A stretch of 9,356 nt of DNA from Flavobacterium psychrophilum (GTDB lineage Bacteria; Bacteroidota; Bacteroidia; Flavobacteriales; Flavobacteriaceae): contig DZAU01000073.1 of the NCBI GenBank assembly GCA_022729635.1, positions 1-9,356 of the forward strand. The letters run 5' to 3'. A program made the position numbers and the translations under genes. This document shows positions 7,694 through 9,356 of the stretch, one piece after another. Positions within the stretch are counted from its first letter, which is position 1, and each line of letters opens with the position of its first letter. The notes under the pieces are model-generated. The model searched no databases and was not told where the DNA came from. It was given only the letters and a program-made list of their open reading frames with translations.

Positions 7694-8083
7694 ACTGTTA
7701 AAAGTACACTTTTTTTAATATGAAATGACCTCGAATTTTGACTCTAAATGGTATTTGACATCAAACCTTAATTAAATCGAGGGTTTGTATAAATTTTTTT
7801 TTTAAAAACATTCACTTTTATTTCGTCTTACTAAGATTATAAAAAATGAAATAAAGGAGATTTTCTTCGTTTTCATCGAACATATTTGCATTTTATCGAT
7901 GCTTTAAAAACTCTTAAAATCAGTGAGTTGTCCCTTGAATTGTTAATAAATATATGTTCTAAAAAAATTGAAAATAAACACTTTTGCCGTACATTTAAAA
8001 CCCCAAAACTACCACTATTTTCTTAATCTATTTTTTTATGGATAAAAACGACATACAATACTAAAAAATATAGATTAGGCTTT
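7694..8083. other. Divergent intergenic region between comEC and the surface-protein gene
   Basis: This 390-base stretch is very AT-rich and has no supportable gene. It includes a run of ten T at 7794-7803, a small inverted repeat AAAAGT/ACTTTT at 7700-7713 just ahead of the comEC start, a TTAATTAA palindrome near 7770, and separated complementary hexamers CATCGA (7874-7879) and TCGATG (7896-7901). None is strong enough to name as an operator or RNA. The only well-matched signal is the promoter at 7968-7997, described separately. On the comEC side I looked for TTG-N17-23-TAnnTTTG on the minus strand and found no good match. Confidence 0.6.
7968..7997 (+). promoter_or_regulatory. Candidate Bacteroidota-type promoter for the surface-protein gene
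   Basis: TTG at 7968-7970 is followed after exactly 19 bases by TACATTTA at 7990-7997. The Bacteroidota housekeeping promoter consensus is TTG, about 19 bases, then TAnnTTTG, so only the last base differs. Transcription would begin around 8003-8006, giving a leader of about 80 bases before the start codon at 8084. The assignment rests on pattern match and position only. Confidence 0.5.
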
Positions 8084-9356
8084 ATGAAATTAAAATTACT
8101 ATTTATTACGATTGCCTTGTTTGTGAGAGTTGGGAGTTCTTATGGGCAAGGAACGCTATCTAGTCCTATTTTTTCTGAAAATTTTGGAACTTTGGCTGAT
8201 GCTACTGCTTTAACCACAAGCAATACTGCTTTCTCATATATTCGAGTTGGAACATCTACAACAGCAAACACATTAGTTAATGAAATTATTGCTAAAAACC
8301 CATCTTCGTTTACTGGGAGTTCTGGTTTAATTGGAGCAAAAGGGACTTCAATATCTACAGTTGATAAGACTGGATTAACTTCTTTTAGTAGCGGTACTTT
8401 TACTTTTAAATTTAAAACGCCTAGTTCACTTACAAGTGCTGTATTGCTTAGTGGTGTTGGTTCAGGAGCTTCTTTTGGGTCTGCAAACGGATTTACAGGT
8501 GCACAATTATCTTCTGCTTTTCAAGTAAGTGGAACAAGTTTACAAATTAGGGACTCAAGTGCTTGGACAGCTGTTCAAACTGTTGCAACTTCAACAATTT
8601 ACACGGTTGTAATTGTCTTTAACAATACAGCGGGGAGTTTAAACTATGGTAATAGTAGTATATTAGCCTCAAACAAATGTGATTTATGGGTTGATGGAGT
8701 TTTGGTTGGAACATATTCAGCCGCCACAGCTAGTTTAGCCGCCACAGCTTTTAGAATTTATACTACAACATCGGAATTTGAAGTGGATGATATTGGGGTT
8801 TATAATTCTTTACCAGCGGCTTCAGGCCCAACCTCGATAAATTCTGGCGATTGGAATGACTCAACAGTTTGGTCAACAGGGTCAGTGCCAACAAATACAG
8901 ACAATGTTACTATTGCAGCTGGTCACACAGTTTATACTTCAACACCATTAACAAGAACGGGAACTACAACCGTAAATGGAGGATTCGAATTACGAGCTGG
9001 AGGATATGCTTCGGAAACAAATTTTACTTATGGAGCGACAGGAACTTTAATTTTTTATCAATCCTCTGGCGGAAGTTATGGAGTGAATAATGGGGATGTA
9101 TTTTGGCCTTCAACAAATGGTCCGTTTAATGTGACAAATTCTGGACAAGGTGTAACGATGAACTCAATGTCGAGAACAGTCACAGGAACTTTTGCTACTG
9201 CATCGGGGGTGACTCTAAGTTCTTCAACATTAACATTAAACGGTACAGCGCAAATTAATGCAAATGGGTTTTTTTATCAATCGCCAATTTATGGAACAAG
9301 TTCGACTTTAATTTATAACACTGGAGGAACTTATGGCAGAGGTTATGAATGGCAGG
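8084..9356 (+). CDS. Secreted surface protein with LamG-like domain and repeats, 5' part only
   Basis: An open frame starts at ATG 8084 and continues without a stop to the window edge, giving 424 codons of a longer gene. Residues 1-21 look like a Sec signal peptide (MKLK, hydrophobic core, SYG before Q22), with an Arg at 15 that is slightly unusual inside the core. Residues about 28-245 resemble a concanavalin A/LamG-like beta-sandwich: an opening FSENFG (30-35), CDLWVDGVLVG (199-209) and closing EFEVDDIGVYN (231-241). At 255-283 lies a motif common in Bacteroidota surface proteins, GDWNDSTVWSTGSVPTN and then DNVTIAAGHTV. Two related Gly/Thr-rich modules follow, with YGATGTLIFYQSSGGSYG at 316-333 and YGTSSTLIYNTGGTYGRG at 403-420. 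Such proteins usually end in a T9SS C-terminal sorting domain, which would be outside this window. The likely place is the cell surface or medium; the binding target is unknown. Confidence 0.85.
   Translation, partial: MKLKLLFITIALFVRVGSSYGQGTLSSPIFSENFGTLADATALTTSNTAFSYIRVGTSTTANTLVNEIIAKNPSSFTGSSGLIGAKGTSISTVDKTGLTSFSSGTFTFKFKTPSSLTSAVLLSGVGSGASFGSANGFTGAQLSSAFQVSGTSLQIRDSSAWTAVQTVATSTIYTVVIVFNNTAGSLNYGNSSILASNKCDLWVDGVLVGTYSAATASLAATAFRIYTTTSEFEVDDIGVYNSLPAASGPTSINSGDWNDSTVWSTGSVPTNTDNVTIAAGHTVYTSTPLTRTGTTTVNGGFELRAGGYASETNFTYGATGTLIFYQSSGGSYGVNNGDVFWPSTNGPFNVTNSGQGVTMNSMSRTVTGTFATASGVTLSSSTLTLNGTAQINANGFFYQSPIYGTSSTLIYNTGGTYGRGYEWQ
8719..8749 (+). repeat. Short in-frame tandem repeat in the surface-protein gene
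   Basis: AGCCGCCACAGCT occurs at 8719-8731 and again at 8737-8749, an 18-base period equal to six codons. The encoded segments are SAATAS and LAATAF (about residues 212-223), lying just after DLWVDGVLVG. The run is richer in G+C than its surroundings. It looks like a small in-frame duplication by replication slippage. Confidence 0.7.
9029..9355 (+). repeat. Repeated protein modules in the surface protein (about 87-residue period)
   Basis: Residues 316-342 and 403-424 of the surface protein share the pattern YGxxxTLIxYx(s)GGxYGxxxxxxW. The first copy reads TLIFYQSSGGSYG and the second TLIYNTGGTYGRG, each ending in an aromatic FWP or EWQ. The period is about 87 residues and the second copy is cut by the window end. 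This pattern is common in long repetitive Bacteroidota surface proteins, so further copies are expected downstream. Confidence 0.6.

Noticed and set aside
7397..7723. 108-codon + strand frame opposite the comEC 5' end.
   Set aside because: Its Lys/Arg/Asn-rich product is what the antisense of a Phe/Leu/Ile-rich membrane gene gives, and comEC is certain here.
8038..8064. An 8-codon frame (MDKNDIQY) in the leader of the surface-protein gene.
   Set aside because: It is out of frame with the gene, very short, and expected by chance in this sequence.
8869..9090. 73-codon + strand frame inside the surface-protein gene.
   Set aside because: It is in another frame of the longer open surface-protein gene, which has a signal peptide and recognisable motifs.

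Overview
The window looks like a stretch of a Bacteroidota chromosome, most likely Flavobacterium or a close relative. The evidence is the strongly AT-rich DNA, start codons preceded by A-rich tracts instead of Shine-Dalgarno sequences, one upstream region that fits the Bacteroidota promoter pattern (TTG, 19 bases, TAnnTTTG), and a secreted protein with the repeat style of type IX secretion (T9SS) cargo. It contains six genes. Five are complete and one runs off the right edge.

Left half (170-5137, + strand): three consecutive paralogous proton-coupled oligopeptide transporters of the POT/PTR2 family, called POT1, POT2 and POT3 here. All three keep the ExxER motif and the peptide-binding and proton-coupling residues expected of working symporters. 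POT1 ends at a clear intrinsic terminator, so it appears to be its own transcription unit. An imperfect palindrome and a direct repeat lie upstream of it. POT2 and POT3 are 4 bases apart and very probably co-transcribed. POT3 carries about 85 extra residues between the two halves of its C-terminal bundle, apparently adding a helix pair.

Middle (5193-7693): a small exported thioredoxin-like protein with a CGWC active site follows POT3 by 55 bases with no visible terminator between them. It is convergent with comEC on the minus strand, and the two stop codons are separated by only 2 bases. The terminator for the + strand transcript therefore lies inside the last codons of comEC. ComEC is the inner-membrane DNA-uptake channel of natural transformation. 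Here its C-terminal metallo-beta-lactamase-like domain lacks the metal-binding motif.

Right (7694-9356): a 390-base AT-rich divergent intergenic region holds one good promoter candidate. It drives the 5' part of a large secreted surface protein with a signal peptide, a LamG-like beta-sandwich and the start of repeated Gly/Thr-rich modules; its 3' end is outside the window.

The genes suggest peptide scavenging (three di/tripeptide importers plus an envelope thiol protein) beside DNA uptake and a surface protein. I saw no mobile element, CRISPR array, RNA gene or toxin/antitoxin, and no convincing new multi-gene system. The most notable points are the POT3 insertion, the terminator embedded in comEC, the palindrome ahead of POT1 and the degenerate ComEC nuclease-like domain.
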